From Semisulcospira habei (Eukaryota; Mollusca; Gastropoda; Semisulcospiridae): a stretch of 64,000 nt of DNA. Positions within the stretch are counted from its first letter, which is position 1; each line of letters starts with the position of its first letter. Shown here in pieces: positions 43,646 through 56,563 of the stretch. Both the position numbers and the translations under genes were made by a program. The stretch lies in NCBI GenBank assembly GCA_036245525.1, contig BTPG01000004.1, forward strand, positions 15,878,264-15,942,263, in the 5' to 3' direction. The notes under the pieces were generated by a model that ran no database searches, was not told where the DNA came from, and worked only from the letters and a program-made list of their open reading frames with translations.

Positions 43646-44330
43646 AAAGAGTTAATTTTCTGGCCGTTTCAGATCCGGGCCTGCAAGAGCACTTGACAAT
43701 CTGCGCCTCTTGTGGATGTTAAGGAGATGGTTCACGGGCTTTACTGTTCTCGGCATTCTCGGCGAAATTGAGTTTTGATTATGAGGAGTATCATCCCCCT
43801 AGCCAATGCTTATCAGATATTACGGGTCAATTGTCAGCGAGGGCGACACTAAATTTCTCTCTGTCGTCCACAACTAAGCCCGACCTGGGTCCACACTTCG
43901 CGGCTACGACTAATTGGATTCCCTGCCCCTTGTGTCTTCTTCTGGTGGGTTGCCTGCCCCTGGCGTCTTCCGCCGGGCCGGCTTCGGCTCGCGTCCGATG
44001 TGAGTTTTTGATGCCGGCCACGATAGCTGAGAACAAATTGGGGTACGATGGGGTCCGTTTTCCCGCCCTGTCCGTCATTTGGCGGGAATATATTGCCCAA
44101 GTCTCAAGGCGGCGCGATCCATCTTGGTTTTTTTGTCACGTGGGTCCCTCGGCCGTCTTTCTTTCGTCTGCAATAGGCACAGATTCTCATGAGCCACTGC
44201 ATCCTATCGGAGACGCGCCCTCGAAGTCGACATGATGATCAGGACGTGAGGTACAGCGCTTACAGTATTTATTTAAGGAGTAATTCCCCTTGGTTTGTTG
44301 TAGTATTTATTTAGAATATTCTACTGGGCC
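43646..44330. other. Unassigned, with half H1 arms
   Basis: Lone H1 pieces at about 43681-43712 and 44168-44205. The 155-codon frame at 43768-44235 runs into the second piece and matches nothing known; probably not a gene. Confidence 0.4.
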
Positions 44331-44400
44331 GGTCAGCTGCATGAGTGAGCTTAGACCTGCGCAAGCCACTAAGTAAGGTGCTCCTCGACATGCAAATGAG
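44331..44400. repeat. H5 half copy
   Basis: CAGCTGCATGAGTGAGCTTAGACC followed by GCGCAAGCCACTAAGTAAGG matches the left arm and loop of the 22720 copy; the right arm is missing. Confidence 0.6.
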
Positions 44401-45362
44401 GCTTGGAGCTCATGAGAAAACCAAACCGAAGACAATCCGGCTGGAACTCATGAGAATCCACGCTAGATACACATTTTTAAAGTCTTTGATACCTTTTTCT
44501 CATTGAGTCTGTGCCTCCAGCTGGTGGAGATTGTTGAATTCCTGCACCTCAGACGTCGGAGTACGTAGAGAGCTAGACGTGAGACTGACAAGGGAGGTCA
44601 CTCAGGGGTCCGGAAGTGTTCCTCTGTGTGTGATAGAGGTTTCTGGGTGTCAGATATTTCAGCCCTCTACTGATTGTTTTTGGTGGCCCGGGCTTGCTGA
44701 ATGTGTTCTTTCACTGATTTTTTCCTTCAAATTACAAATGATTTCTCTGCTCGTCCTCCCCATGAGAGTGGGTAATAAAGTGTCGTTTGGTTTGAGAGAC
44801 AGATAAAGGAAGGAACTGTCTCGCGTAGATCTATGACCCCCTGATCATTTTCTTTTGAATCGCAAAATAAATTTCTCCGCCCTTTCCGTGCATGAGGTTT
44901 GTTAAGCCCTCCGCTGCCAGTGATTGCAAATCGACATTCGCGTCACGTAAAAGGACCCGAGAATAGGTATAAAGAACATATTTATATTCTGTCTGTTTGT
45001 TTGTTTGTCCATTTTGACAAAGGGTATTTACCCGAAATATTAAATAAATTGTGTTGTACCCGTCTTTTCTAAGCGTGTTTCTTTCTCCGTTGGGTACTTC
45101 TTTGCATATTACACGCTTGGCAGTCACCTTTTTGGTCTGGATTGCTTAAAGAACATATGACTAACAAGAGACATAAATCGTCATGAGCCCCCGCGATTTG
45201 CAGCTGGGCAGCGTTCACCTTGCCCCGGTAGTTAAGGGGTTAATAAGGTGTGCCCTAAGGTTGAAGGCGGACAGAAAAGGAAAGCAAGAAAAATCTAGTA
45301 GTGAAAAGAGTGTAGATAAATAACTTTAGATATAAAGCTGCAGGCCCAAGCGTCGCAGATCT
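44401..45362. other. TTAA-type ends and half H1
   Basis: GTTAAGCCCTCCGCTGCCAGTG at about 44899 and GGTAGTTAAGGGGTTAA at about 45227 look like the two ends of one element. Between them lie TATAAAGAACATA (also in the 40530 copy) and a lone H1 left arm (ACAAGAGACATAAATCGTCATG) at 45164. The full size would be about 340 bp. No gene. Confidence 0.5.
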
Positions 45363-45790
<428 letters not shown>

Positions 45791-45849
45791 CATGCGGCAG
45801 TGTGTGGTATGTGTATGTTTACTTGTCTTTGTCATTTATGTAGTAGATG

Positions 45850-45930
45850 TAGCAACGGCAAGTTTGAACACTGGTCCTGTTACCAATAACTTCTACCGTT
45901 GGAAAATAAAGGTTCATTGTTCATTGTTCA
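45850..45930 (+). repeat. Retroposon 3' tail (third copy)
   Basis: TGTAGCAACGGCAAG, CCTGTTACC, ACTTCTACCGTTGGAAAATAAAG, then a (GTTCATT)n-like tail. Same family as 21093-21165. Confidence 0.6.
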
Positions 45931-45932
45931 TT

Positions 45933-46047
<115 letters not shown>

Positions 46048-46224
46048 GATTCCTCTTTCTGTGAGCTTTTATTTGGCTACATATCCCACTGACAACGACC
46101 AAAGAAAGTAGGGAGAAAACACTTTAGCAAGACCACCAACAAGCAAAGCAAACGATCCACGATTTGACAATGCTGACAGCCTAATAACCTACTCTGCCTA
46201 ATGAACGTGTAAGTTTGATAAGCA

Positions 46225-46288
46225 GCAAGTGTAGATCTTCAAGTACCCCCATAGCCTGTGGGGGCTTATGAGGATCTATGCCCCGTGC
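46225..46288. repeat. H1 hairpin
   Basis: GCAAGTGTAGATCTTCAAG against CTTATGAGGATCTATGCCC, tip CCCCCATAGCCTGTGGGGG. Confidence 0.7.
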
Positions 46289-46699
46289 AGAGTATCGGCT
46301 TTCACTAAGAGAAAGAAAACATCACAGTGGAATCCTCATTTCCAATGTCTTAGTTCTCCGAGATTCTCACCTTTGCTCAGAACCTTCATCCAGTGCAATG
46401 ATCTGTCTGCCTGACGCCTTCTCAAGGGCCAGAATCGAGTGGGAAGGGAGACTACCCAGACACGCAGCCTCGGGCTATAGTGCTTGACTCAGCAGTTGAA
46501 AACGGACCGTTCAGAATAAGAAAGGTGAACAAATCGCCGAAACCTTTTGGTCAGAGACAAAAAAAACAAAACAAAAAAAAACGTGGATGCCTTTCCTTTA
46601 GAGCTTCAGTCAAACGACGCCAAATGAGAAACGACTGAAAGACTGATGGCTTGCACTTAACTACCGAGGACTTGCTCTTAACCCCTGAACCACACAGTT
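46289..46699. other. Unassigned stretch
   Basis: No gene or repeat recognised. Confidence 0.35.
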
Positions 46700-46762
46700 G
46701 CAAAGACATAAGCCTCATGAGCCCCAGCAGTCGAGGGGGCTCATGAGGATTTATGTCTCTTG
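46700..46762. repeat. H1 hairpin
   Basis: CAAAGACATAAGCCTCATGAGCCCC against GGGGGCTCATGAGGATTTATGTCTCTTG. The following GGTTAA at about 46880 may be the element end. Confidence 0.75.
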
Positions 46763-46920
46763 TTGGTCCTATATTCTTTACGCCTAATTTGTCCCGTTCA
46801 TAACTGTGTTTTTCACGCGGTTGTCGGTCAGTGTGTAGCCATGTTTTAGACGCGCAATTCGTGACTACTGGTAGAGAAGGGGTTAACAACCTTCAGCCGA
46901 TGAAGACTGTATTTGTGATG

Positions 46921-46980
46921 GTATGTGATTTTGGGCTTTGTGGTCAGAGGCCGCAAGGTCCAAAATCACAGACCAGCACA
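46921..46980. repeat. H4 hairpin
   Basis: TGTGATTTTGGGCTTTGTGGTC against GCCGCAAGGTCCAAAATCACA. Right flank ACCAGCACACAC matches the other H4 copies. Confidence 0.7.
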
Positions 46981-48104
46981 CACAGCTGAGTTCTTTGAGC
47001 ATAAAAATGCACCATGACCCATTCTGGATGACTTCATCGTCACTGAACCCAGACTGACGTGTTTATGTACTCAAACAGCAAATGATCGTGCAGGGTCGCA
47101 TGAAAATAGGCATAAATTCGTGAAATAGTTATCCGTGTGACTGATTTATCCTAGGATGACTCAATTGCCGGAGCGATTAGCCATATCTTCCTCGAGCTGA
47201 TTTATACGACTTTACGGACGCATGTATCCCGAAACGGCTATCGCATAAATGTGTTGGAATCACAACCCCGAGGAGGTTCTGACCCGCAGGATACAGGTAC
47301 CATAATTATAGCCTTCACTGACGGACCCGGTGAGCATCACCCTTGCTAGCTCATTTCATTCATATCCGCGTCAGTGTTGTCGGGTTGTCTTGGTTATACA
47401 ACAATTTTCAACGATGACTTAGCAAGTACATCACTGAGTCGGCGTATCAGTCCTGCGGATGGCAACAAAGGGGTTAACCCCATCTCCACAGGCCCACTTT
47501 CTCTCTCTCTCTCTCTTTCTCTCTCTTATTTTGTGCCCCCCCCCCCCACACACACACACATATGATCTTCCTTTCCCCACCCCCTTCCACCCCCACCTCC
47601 CCGGCCTCCCTTGACGAAACCACGGCTCCGACCTCCACCGTATCAGCGGGAAACGTATAGCCTATAATTCACCCAGGTAACGGGTTCCTGTGACAGGGCA
47701 CCCGCTCGGCTGCACGTGAAGTCACGTCTCGCGGATAAGATGCGAGATCACGTGGGTACATTAAGAAATTTGGGATCACGCTCCTGACCAGTAAATTGAA
47801 GTGTGCGGCATTTAAGGGGTCCGTGCGCGAACTATCTTCATTAGTCTAAAACTAATGCCACGACTACCCTCCCACCCCCTCCCGCCCCTCTCCCCTCCTT
47901 CCCCCCATCCGCCACCCCCCCCCCCTCCCCCCAACACACACACCCGGCCACCCTCTTCTTCCCCCACCCTCTCCAAAAAGTGTGTGTTGGGTGGAAGGGG
48001 CACTGCAATACATATCAGCTGACGTTTTGAGGACAGACGCCGTTTGATGTAAGAGTTTAGCTCCTTCTCTGATTGTAGACGCAGATTATGTTCTGAAATC
48101 TATG
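46981..48104. other. Unassigned, with low-complexity patches
   Basis: (TC)n at 47502-47525, poly-C at 47538-47548 and 47915-47932. No gene or element recognised. Confidence 0.4.
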
Positions 48105-48348
48105 TTAACCCTTTCCCTGCTAATGTACATAAATTTTGTTTGTGAAGTCTGTGTTCACTGAACGACTAAGAGCCACAACCGTCCAAAGTGCATGGACACA
48201 CATTGGTCTCAGCAAGAGGCATAGATCCTCATGAACACGCTACAAGAGACATAGATCCTCATGCGTCCCCGCCGTTGAGGGGGCTCATGATTATCTGTGC
48301 CTCTTGCAGTTAGATCGCGTTCACCTCTCTCGGCAGTGAATGGGTTAA
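48105..48348. mobile_element. H1 TTAA element with doubled left arm
   Basis: TTAACCCTTTCCCTGCTAATG at the left, CTCGGCAGTGAATGGGTTAA at the right. The hairpin region 48212-48307 holds two successive H1 left arms (GCAAGAGGCATAGATCCTCATG, then ACAAGAGACATAGATCCTCATG) before one right arm. This is the kind of arm duplication that could seed the minisatellite at 39404. Confidence 0.8.
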
Positions 48349-48496
48349 TTCACGAGCCACAGCCGTCAAAGAAACATAGATGCAAAGTCGTGTCAGCAAG
48401 AGGCTTAGAGCCTCATGAGCGCCAGCGAATGATCAACTCATGAGGATCTATGTCTCTTGCAGCGTGTTCAGTTTTTCTCGCCAGTGAAAGAGTTAA
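48345..48496. mobile_element. H1 TTAA element, chained
   Basis: Begins at the TTAA that ends the previous element and finishes CTCGCCAGTGAAAGAGTTAA. Hairpin 48396-48460. Same orientation as its neighbour; the outer left segment is missing, giving 152 bp. Confidence 0.75.
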
Positions 48497-48500
48497 TGTG

Positions 48501-49000
48501 NNNNNNNNNNNNNNNNNNNNNNNNNNNNNNNNNNNNNNNNNNNNNNNNNNNNNNNNNNNNNNNNNNNNNNNNNNNNNNNNNNNNNNNNNNNNNNNNNNNN
48601 NNNNNNNNNNNNNNNNNNNNNNNNNNNNNNNNNNNNNNNNNNNNNNNNNNNNNNNNNNNNNNNNNNNNNNNNNNNNNNNNNNNNNNNNNNNNNNNNNNNN
48701 NNNNNNNNNNNNNNNNNNNNNNNNNNNNNNNNNNNNNNNNNNNNNNNNNNNNNNNNNNNNNNNNNNNNNNNNNNNNNNNNNNNNNNNNNNNNNNNNNNNN
48801 NNNNNNNNNNNNNNNNNNNNNNNNNNNNNNNNNNNNNNNNNNNNNNNNNNNNNNNNNNNNNNNNNNNNNNNNNNNNNNNNNNNNNNNNNNNNNNNNNNNN
48901 NNNNNNNNNNNNNNNNNNNNNNNNNNNNNNNNNNNNNNNNNNNNNNNNNNNNNNNNNNNNNNNNNNNNNNNNNNNNNNNNNNNNNNNNNNNNNNNNNNNN
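48501..49000. other. Assembly gap (500 N)
   Basis: Exactly 500 N, which looks like a placeholder rather than a measured length. Confidence 0.99.
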
Positions 49001-49002
49001 TA

Positions 49003-50015
49003 TTAAAGCTGAGGTGCAATGAGAAAAACCCGCCCAGCGCGTGTTCTAAAAGGACTACAGGACCCAGCTTGGGCCCTGCCCCTAAGTGGGTCAAATCGGT
49101 TCGTAACTCAGTTGACGGAGTTGGCAACTGCGTATCCCGAGCTTGCAAAACTCTCGGAAAACGACAGACCACTTCCTGTTGCACGGAAACATCGCGATTA
49201 GCAGATCGGACAACAGCAGACGATTCTGTGACACTTTGAAACTGACCGACAGCCACGGATTTTACGCGCTGGGGACTATGATGGCAGAATGTACGGCTGT
49301 ACATGCTGTAAGTATGAGTCCTGCCACTTTGTAGTTGTGAACGGATTTATTCAACACGTACCTCCAGTCCAATATAGGCTAATATAAATAAATAAAGAAG
49401 CATTGTGATGTACAACCAATACAGTAAATTGGATGAGAGAGAGAGAGAGGGGGAGAGAATCGACTGTTTACATAGATGCCAAAAGATACAAGGTCGCCAT
49501 GGGTCAAGCTGATTTTTAGTAGCTGCCCTTCGTATGGAGAAAAACATTTGCTGTAGGCCACTCCAGATGAAAAGATATAACAACAAACACTAAACGACAA
49601 ATAACCCCTCCTTCCTCACCCTTCCGATATCAAATAAGCTTCAGGCTGTACTGTGTAACTTACGGATAGCTCGGCCTGGTCCATATCCAGTGTGCGTCCA
49701 GGCAAGGCACATATGGCCTGCTCTGTCCGTCGGGTGGTCGAGTGTCGTCTGCTACTGTTGATATCAGTAAAATTATCGCTGGTTTAGATCAGTGATCGCG
49801 GTGCCCACTCGCTGCAAACAGGAAGTGGCCTGTCTTTTTCACGGGAGTTTTGCCAGCACGGCAAACGCAGTTGAAAACTCAGTCAACTGAGTCAGTTGCA
49901 AACCGGTTTGCCGAAGTTAGCCGAACGTTCACGAAGACAGGGCCCTCGCTGGGTCCTGCAAAGTTTTTTTAAAACACGTGCGGGGCGGAGTTTTTTGACT
50001 GTTTCTCAGCTTTAA
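49003..50015. mobile_element. 1.0-kb TTAA element with long inverted ends
   Basis: TTAA at 49003-49006 and 50012-50015. The left end TTAAAGCTGAG is inverted as CTCAGCTTTAA at the right. Similarity between the ends continues inward for about 200-240 bp with indels (for example GGACCCAGC..GGGCCCTG, CAACTGCGT and CCACTTCCTGTT in both arms). The interior has a short (GA)n at 49433-49450 and no coding frame of note. Copy A has only TA-TTAA-ACAG at 28597-28606, which is the empty site. The TA before the left TTAA also matches copy A. Confidence 0.75.
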
Positions 50016-50321
50016 ACAGAAAGAGGTTACGTAACGGAAGCATGTCAAGGGCCCTGAGTCGCTCGTCAGTGATGTCCTTGCTATTAGCAAGGATTACTGG
50101 AGGGAATTAAGCCTCTTTAAACACACATCACTATACCCGTTCCAGGCTGTGATACGTAATCAATGTGGGACTGGATGTGAGCGCAGAAGAAGAGTTTTCT
50201 AGTTGGTGAATTCGTAAAATAAATAAGTTTTGAGCGGAGAAATAGATTTCTGAACACAATTTTGCACACTCTGTTTACATGCGCATTCCCTGTCAATTGA
50301 TCGTCTATAATTTTTATTTAT

Positions 50322-51099
<778 letters not shown>

Positions 51100-51584
51100 C
51101 GATTCCGATAGAAATAAGACGTGAAACATTATTTCAAAAGTGTAAGTGACGTAATTTAGCCGTGTTTCATGTAATCTTTGCTGGACTGAACCATAATTTA
51201 TAGTAACCAGATTATAACCAACAGTGAAGGTATACCCGCTCTCGATTTCAACCCTTTTGCTGCGCTTGTTCTGCTACTGTCTTCCTTTGCAGAATTCCCC
51301 CGAGACCTCTGTTCCCATTCCCGAAAGATCAAACCCACCAAATGTTTCCATCAGTCACTCCTTGCACCCATCTCATCCACCGACCACCCTGAGTTGGGTG
51401 AGAGAGTGTTAACGAGATGCAAGTGGACTCCGCAATCATGTCAGCATATGATTCGCGTTGTGCGTAACACATCTGTTAACCATGTCAACGCCTAGGAAGC
51501 AATCACACCAAGGAGAGCGTCGTCCCGTCTGCCATCACTCACAACGAGAGAGCATGATCCTGTAAGCATGATCCTGTATTTTGC

Positions 51585-51660
51585 TTTCGAGATGTGCCGT
51601 ATACGGATACGCGGCAGTTTTGCCGCGTATCCGTATGCGACACGTCTACAATGATTGAAG
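51585..51660. repeat. H3 hairpin (copy B)
   Basis: Counterpart of 30204-30282. Confidence 0.7.
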
Positions 51661-51761
51661 GCACTACAGCAGGAGTTGGCTTGACCGTGGTAGTTCAAGG
51701 GTGGTGCCAAGCTAAGATGGCACCACCATTGGAGTATAATGTTCGACCCATGTCCCCAGAC

Positions 51762-51928
51762 CAGTACGCAAAGGCCACGGGCCATGGTCGGCTGCGGTGG
51801 GCACGCGCACTAAAGGGGCCCACTACGACCCGGGCCCACTACGAACCGGGCCCACTACGACCCGGGCCCACTACGACCCGGGCCCACTACGATCGACTTC
51901 GGCCCGATGGCCTTTTACGTGCTGGATG
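51762..51928. repeat. H9 with five-unit minisatellite (copy B)
   Basis: Five GGGCCCACTACGACCC-type units against four in copy A. One unit has ACGAACC. Confidence 0.65.
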
Positions 51929-52041
51929 GCAACACCTCGGTATTCAATTTTTTTTTCCTTTTTTTTTTTTCACATCCACTTTGCCAGTTCAACGCCAAAC
52001 AGCCCAGACCATCCAGAGAACATGGACACAACGTGGTGTCA

Positions 52042-52107
52042 GCAAGAGTCATAGGTCTTCATAAGTCCCCGCAATTGCGGGGTCTCTTGAGGGTCTATGC
52101 CTCTTGC
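52042..52107. repeat. H1 hairpin (copy B)
   Basis: Counterpart of 30642-30707. Confidence 0.75.
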
Positions 52108-52427
52108 AGTTGGATGATGCTCACTTTTCTTTCGCCAGTGAAGGATCTAGGGAGTCAACGTGATTTCTAACCCCGCCGTCTGCCGTCAACAGCAATCTGC
52201 ATCTATCATCCTCATTCAACACTCACTACGTCCAAATGTGCCCATTCTTAAACGGTTTAATCCAGACATATTCATGGCCTAACAGCCGGGGTGCTCAACT
52301 CCTTGGTTATCAACTCCTACCACGAAGACTCGAGCAGTCAGCCGGAAGGAGAAAAAAAAAATCACATGGACTACCCGGATGATTTTGTCTCACTTCGGGT
52401 CCTCTGGGCTTCCAGGGAGGTCGATCT

Positions 52428-52493
52428 GCAAGAGGCATAGATTCTCATGAGCCCTTGTGACAGCAGGGACTCATGAGAATCTACGCATCTTGC
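52428..52493. repeat. H1 hairpin (copy B)
   Basis: Counterpart of 31028-31092, with CAGCAGGGA where copy A has CAGAGGGA. Confidence 0.8.
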
Positions 52494-53157
52494 TAGTTCA
52501 CGTACATCTGTGCCCCTCAAACTGGGTGAGTTGTTGATGGTTTTATGCGTGCGACATTTTGTTCGGTCCTCTGGGATTTCAACGTGGCCTCAAATGTTTT
52601 TCTCAGATGTTGGAAGTCCAAAGAAATATTCATGAAAAAGAAAACCGTGTCGTTTCCTTTAACTCTGCTGTTGTGTTGCTGTGCGATTGATGTCTTGTGA
52701 CAAAACTGAAACAATGCGAGATTGTATAATTTTTTAACAATGGTTGTTTACATGTGACATGAATTACGATATGTGACTTGCCGCACGCATCGGAACACGC
52801 GTACACGCGGAGGAAATATTTTGCTGATAGTCACACTGTGATTTTATGTGATCTGACTTTTTGTTTGTTTGTTTTAACTTAGAAAGTTTTCTCTCTGAGT
52901 ACGATAAACTGATTAGCACGACGGTGCAGCGTCCCTAGCATGACTTAGGTTTATTTAGCATGTTAGACCGGCTGTCTACAACCATTTACAAATCCGTTTA
53001 GTTTCATTCGCAGCTGTCGGGACGTTAAGCAATATACGACCAACAACAAGTCTGGGTTTAATAAGTTATCTTTAATCTTTTCCTGATGTGATTGCTCTAC
53101 TTTGACTTCAAGTTTTGACTGCCGAAATTATATCTAATGCTGTTTTTGATATCTCAG

Positions 53158-53364
53158 TTAACCCATGTATCCCGACACCCTACAGCAGGAGAGTGATTGA
53201 ATATGCTAATTAAAGGGTAGTGCCAGATCAGCTTGGCGCCATCAAGCACCAATCTAATCTGGCACTACCCTTAAATTATTATGGTAGTCTATCTTCTGAA
53301 AATGGTACATAGTCGTAAGGCGACACATCCCAAATTTAGGACTGAAATGCGGTCTCGGGGTTAA
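53158..53364. mobile_element. H2 TTAA element (copy B)
   Basis: Counterpart of 31757-31963. CACTACCCTT here pairs better with the left arm than CACTACGCTT in copy A. Confidence 0.75.
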
Positions 53365-53371
53365 AAATGAA

Positions 53372-53451
53372 TTAACTCATTCGAAACGTGCCGCCTCCGG
53401 ATACGCGGCGTAAGCCGCGTATCCGGAGGCGGCACGTCTCGAATGAGTTAA
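53372..53451. mobile_element. H3 element (copy B)
   Basis: Counterpart of 31971-32050. The loop is GGCGTAAGCC instead of GGCATAAGCC. Confidence 0.9.
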
Positions 53452-53613
53452 TTCCATGCCACAGGGCCTTGGCCGTCTAAGGAACGTGGATACACAGTGG
53501 TTTATGCAAGAGGTAAGGAACTTCCAAAGCACCCGCAGTGGCGCGGGCACATGCCATGAAGATCTATACTTGTTACAGATGGATGGCGTGCAGTTTTTCA
53601 GTGAGCGGGTTAA
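53448..53613. mobile_element. Decayed H1 TTAA element (copy B)
   Basis: Counterpart of 32047-32212, sharing TTAA with H3. Confidence 0.65.
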
Positions 53614-53784
53614 AAACGAATTTGTCCTCGATCTGTTTCCCCCATACATACCGTCTACACGTGGCAGGAAAAAAACATGACACTCAAATGTGTGACAATT
53701 CGACTAACAGTTGGGGCAATATTTCTTCTTACGCTGATTCACGACAAATCGCCTGGGAGCTGTAACAAACCTACTCTTCCGGAG

Positions 53785-53790
<6 letters not shown>

Positions 53791-53842
<52 letters not shown>
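53791..53842. repeat. (GA)n microsatellite (copy B)
   Basis: Longer than the copy A counterpart at 32389. Confidence 0.95.
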
Positions 53843-53845
<3 letters not shown>

Positions 53846-53949
53846 GCTCAGAAATGGTACAGACAAAAAAAAAACAAACCGCCCTCTCAAGTAAGTATAA
53901 CCTCAGAGCAACTTATCTCCAGAAAGCTGCTTTTGTGTCTCAACCGTCT

Positions 53950-54014
53950 GCAAGAGTCGTAGATTCGCATAAGCCTCTGCAATGCAGGGGCTTATGAGAA
54001 TCTGTGCCTCTTGC
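53950..54014. repeat. H1 hairpin (copy B)
   Basis: Counterpart of 32527-32591. Confidence 0.8.
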
Positions 54015-54251
54015 TGGCTGCCGACTGACCCCGTTTCCACCCTCAGACGGAGAAAGTTCAGTTGCTTTGCTTGAAACCTGCAGGCTGTCAGACCTTTTTG
54101 ATTGCTGGAGGCGGCAACACCTTCTTGTCGTTTTATCACTGTCTCGTTCCCGCGGGTAGCCCATCGCTTTTTGTTCTTCAGTTTCTTGTTTGGCCTACCG
54201 CATAGACTAACAGTAACACGTGCACAGTCTTTACAGCCGAACTGTAACTGC

Positions 54252-54332
54252 TTAACTCGTTGGAGACGCGCCGCCTACGGATACGCGGCGAATTGCCGCG
54301 TATCCGTAGGCGGCCCGTCTCCAATGAGTTAA
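54252..54332. mobile_element. H3 element (copy B)
   Basis: Counterpart of 32829-32909. Confidence 0.9.
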
Positions 54333-54988
54333 CCTCGATGACGAAGTACAGGTCAGCATCAGTATCACGTGCACCAGAATATCGCGAAATCGATACAGGA
54401 CGGGCAGATCTGTGGTCGCGCTCCAAAGTATACTGTATACGATATCCAATAAGCAACACGACCTCTGGTCGACTCCAGCGTTAGCTGGCCTGCGCGCGGC
54501 TGTGCGCTGGCGAACTAAGGCTGTAGTCGGATACAGGAGATTTAGCTTACTGTGTGTTTTTTCTTCCTACGCCTAATTAGTATAGACCACATTATAACTC
54601 GAGCGCCCATGCAATCTATATTGCGCTTACAAAATCTATACAATTAAAATTAAAAGTAACGGTAATATTCCTTTTTTTTTCTTTCAAGAACTTAGCAACT
54701 CTAATAATTATAAAAACTAGGATTAAAGTCATGGAAAACAAAATTTTCTGAAGATATCATTCGTGAATGTTCCGATTCTCTCTCTATTCATCATATAATG
54801 CTCGAATGTCCTATGACAACACTTTTTTTTTTCAGACAAAATGCTAAAAAAGAAATTAACGTTGCCGATCTGGAAACGTCAATGATATTTTACATACCAG
54901 TATAGCAACAACTTTAGTTAAATTAATGTCAGACCCCTATAGGTAGACGTTTGTAATACATTATAGTTTAGATTATTAAGTTTCAAGT

Positions 54989-55203
54989 TTAACCCATTGT
55001 GTGTCCGAGGTATGAAATCCCCACATTTTGGAGTTGCCCTCTGAAGACTGCATTACAATTCAGGGGACAAATCGACCATGATAGTTTAAGGGTGGTGCCA
55101 AAATAGCTTGGCGCCTACGGGCGCCAAGCTATTCTGGTACCACCCTTGAACTATCATGGTCTATCCATGTCTTGCTGTGGCGTGAGGGAGCTGATTGAGT
55201 TAA
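54989..55203. mobile_element. H2 TTAA element, intact (copy B)
   Basis: A 215-bp element from TTAACCCATTGTGTGTCCG to GCTGATTGAGTTAA. It shows what the truncated copy at 33566-33768 lost. Confidence 0.8.
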
Positions 55204-55370
55204 AGAAGGTGTTTGTGTCAAAATCACCGAGATGTGAAGAGACATTAAATAAAATTCATTAATTCATTCCATCGCCCATAACGTCTGATTTTATTGCTCT
55301 CGTGTATCGCAACATACTGCGGCTGACCTGTAGTTGGTTTCTAGCAATATTTACACTAAGTAAAGTTTTT

Positions 55371-55648
55371 AGGAAGGTTACAAAGTAAAGTAGATTATAG
55401 CACTGTCAGGGGAGAGAAATATGCATGATCAACCAGTGATCATAGATCTACTGTGGCCAAAGCACCAAAAAAAAAAAAAAAAAAAAAAAGATAGGAAAGA
55501 GAGGGGGCGCTAAGAAAGTGACTGAAAGCAATGCATATGGAAGCACCCCCCCCCCCCCCCAAAGGGGAGACTGCCAGTGCTAATATTTTAGGAAGGTTAC
55601 AAAGTAAAGTAGGTTATAGCACTGTCAGGGGAGAGAAATGTGCATGAT
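55371..55648 (-). repeat. Unit U, two inverted partial copies
   Basis: AGGAAGGTTACAAAGTAAAG appears at about 55371 and again at about 55593, each the complement of the end of unit U. Between them lie poly-A (55470-55489) and poly-C runs. Together they face the plus-strand units that follow. Confidence 0.75.
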
Positions 55649-56029
55649 GCCGATGGTGTGCTGAAGAGGTCGCCAAGACCGAAACAGCTGTCCACACCGG
55701 CTAAATATCTGGATCCCCTTGGGGGACCTAGATTAAAATTTCCATGCACTGAGTGGCTGGAACAGTGGATATGTGATATGCCCCCCTTCGGGGGGGGGGG
55801 GGGAGGGGGCTTCCATATGCATTGCTTTCAGTCACTTTCTTAGCGCCCCCTCTCTTTCCTATCTCTTTTTTTTTTTTTTTTTTTTTTTGGTGCTTTGGCC
55901 ACAGTAGATCTATGATCACTGGTTGATCATGCAAATTTCTCTCCCCTGACAGTGCTATAACCTACTTTACTTTGTAACCTTCCTAAAATATTAGCACTGG
56001 CAGTCTCCCCTTTTCTTTTCATTTATTAC
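55649..56029 (+). repeat. Unit U, plus copy 1
   Basis: GCCGATGGTGTGCTGAAGAGG, CTGGATCCCCTTGGGGG, poly-T at 55866-55889, CCCCTGACAGTGCTATAACC and CAGTCTCCCCTTTTC. About 380 bp. No recognised origin. Confidence 0.8.
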
Positions 56030-56193
56030 TACAATATCGACTGCAACCCCTTCCCCCCTTTTGGTAGGTTCTCTTTTAGGGTGCATGGAAATTTAACTCT
56101 AGGTGGTGGCATGGAATGTATGCCCCTGCAGACACCACAGTAAAATGTGGTTGTCATTGCAGGTCGGCAGAATTTCCTGCCTCCTCCAGTATT
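56030..56193. repeat. Spacer between U units
   Basis: GGTGGCATGGAATGTATGCC, then CCACAGTAAAATGTGG and TTCCTGCCTCCTCCAG. It may be a longer upstream part of the same repeat. Confidence 0.4.
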
Positions 56194-56563
56194 GCCGATG
56201 GTGTGCTGAAGAGGTCGCCAAGACCGAAACAGCTGTCCACCGGCTAAATATCTGGATCCCCTTGGGGGACCTAGATTTAAATTTCCATGCACTTAGTGGC
56301 TGGAACAGTGGATATGTGATACGCCCCCCCCCCCCCCTTCGGGGGGTGGGGGGGCTTCCATATGCATTGCTTTCAGTCACTTTCTTAACGCCCCCTCTCT
56401 TTCCTATCTCTTTTTTTTTTTTTAGTGCTTTGGCCACAGTAGATCTATGATCACTGGTTGATCATGCACATTTCTCTCCCCTGACAGTGCTATAACATAC
56501 TTTACTTTGTAACCTTCCTAAAATATTAGCACTGGCAGTCTCCCCTTTTCTTTTCATTTATTA
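56194..56563 (+). repeat. Unit U, plus copy 2
   Basis: Near-identical to 55649-56029, with different homopolymer lengths. The 3' part corresponds to the remnant in copy A (33768-33990). Confidence 0.8.

Noticed and set aside
43768..44235. 155-codon open frame
   Set aside because: Runs into an H1 half-arm, has shadow frames of similar length on the other strand, and matches no family I know.
48450..49304. Open frames of 190-278 codons across 48.5-49.0 kb
   Set aside because: They consist almost entirely of N.
56099..56450. Overlapping frames of about 112-115 codons on both strands of unit U
   Set aside because: They cross poly-C and poly-T runs whose lengths vary between U copies, so the frames are not conserved.
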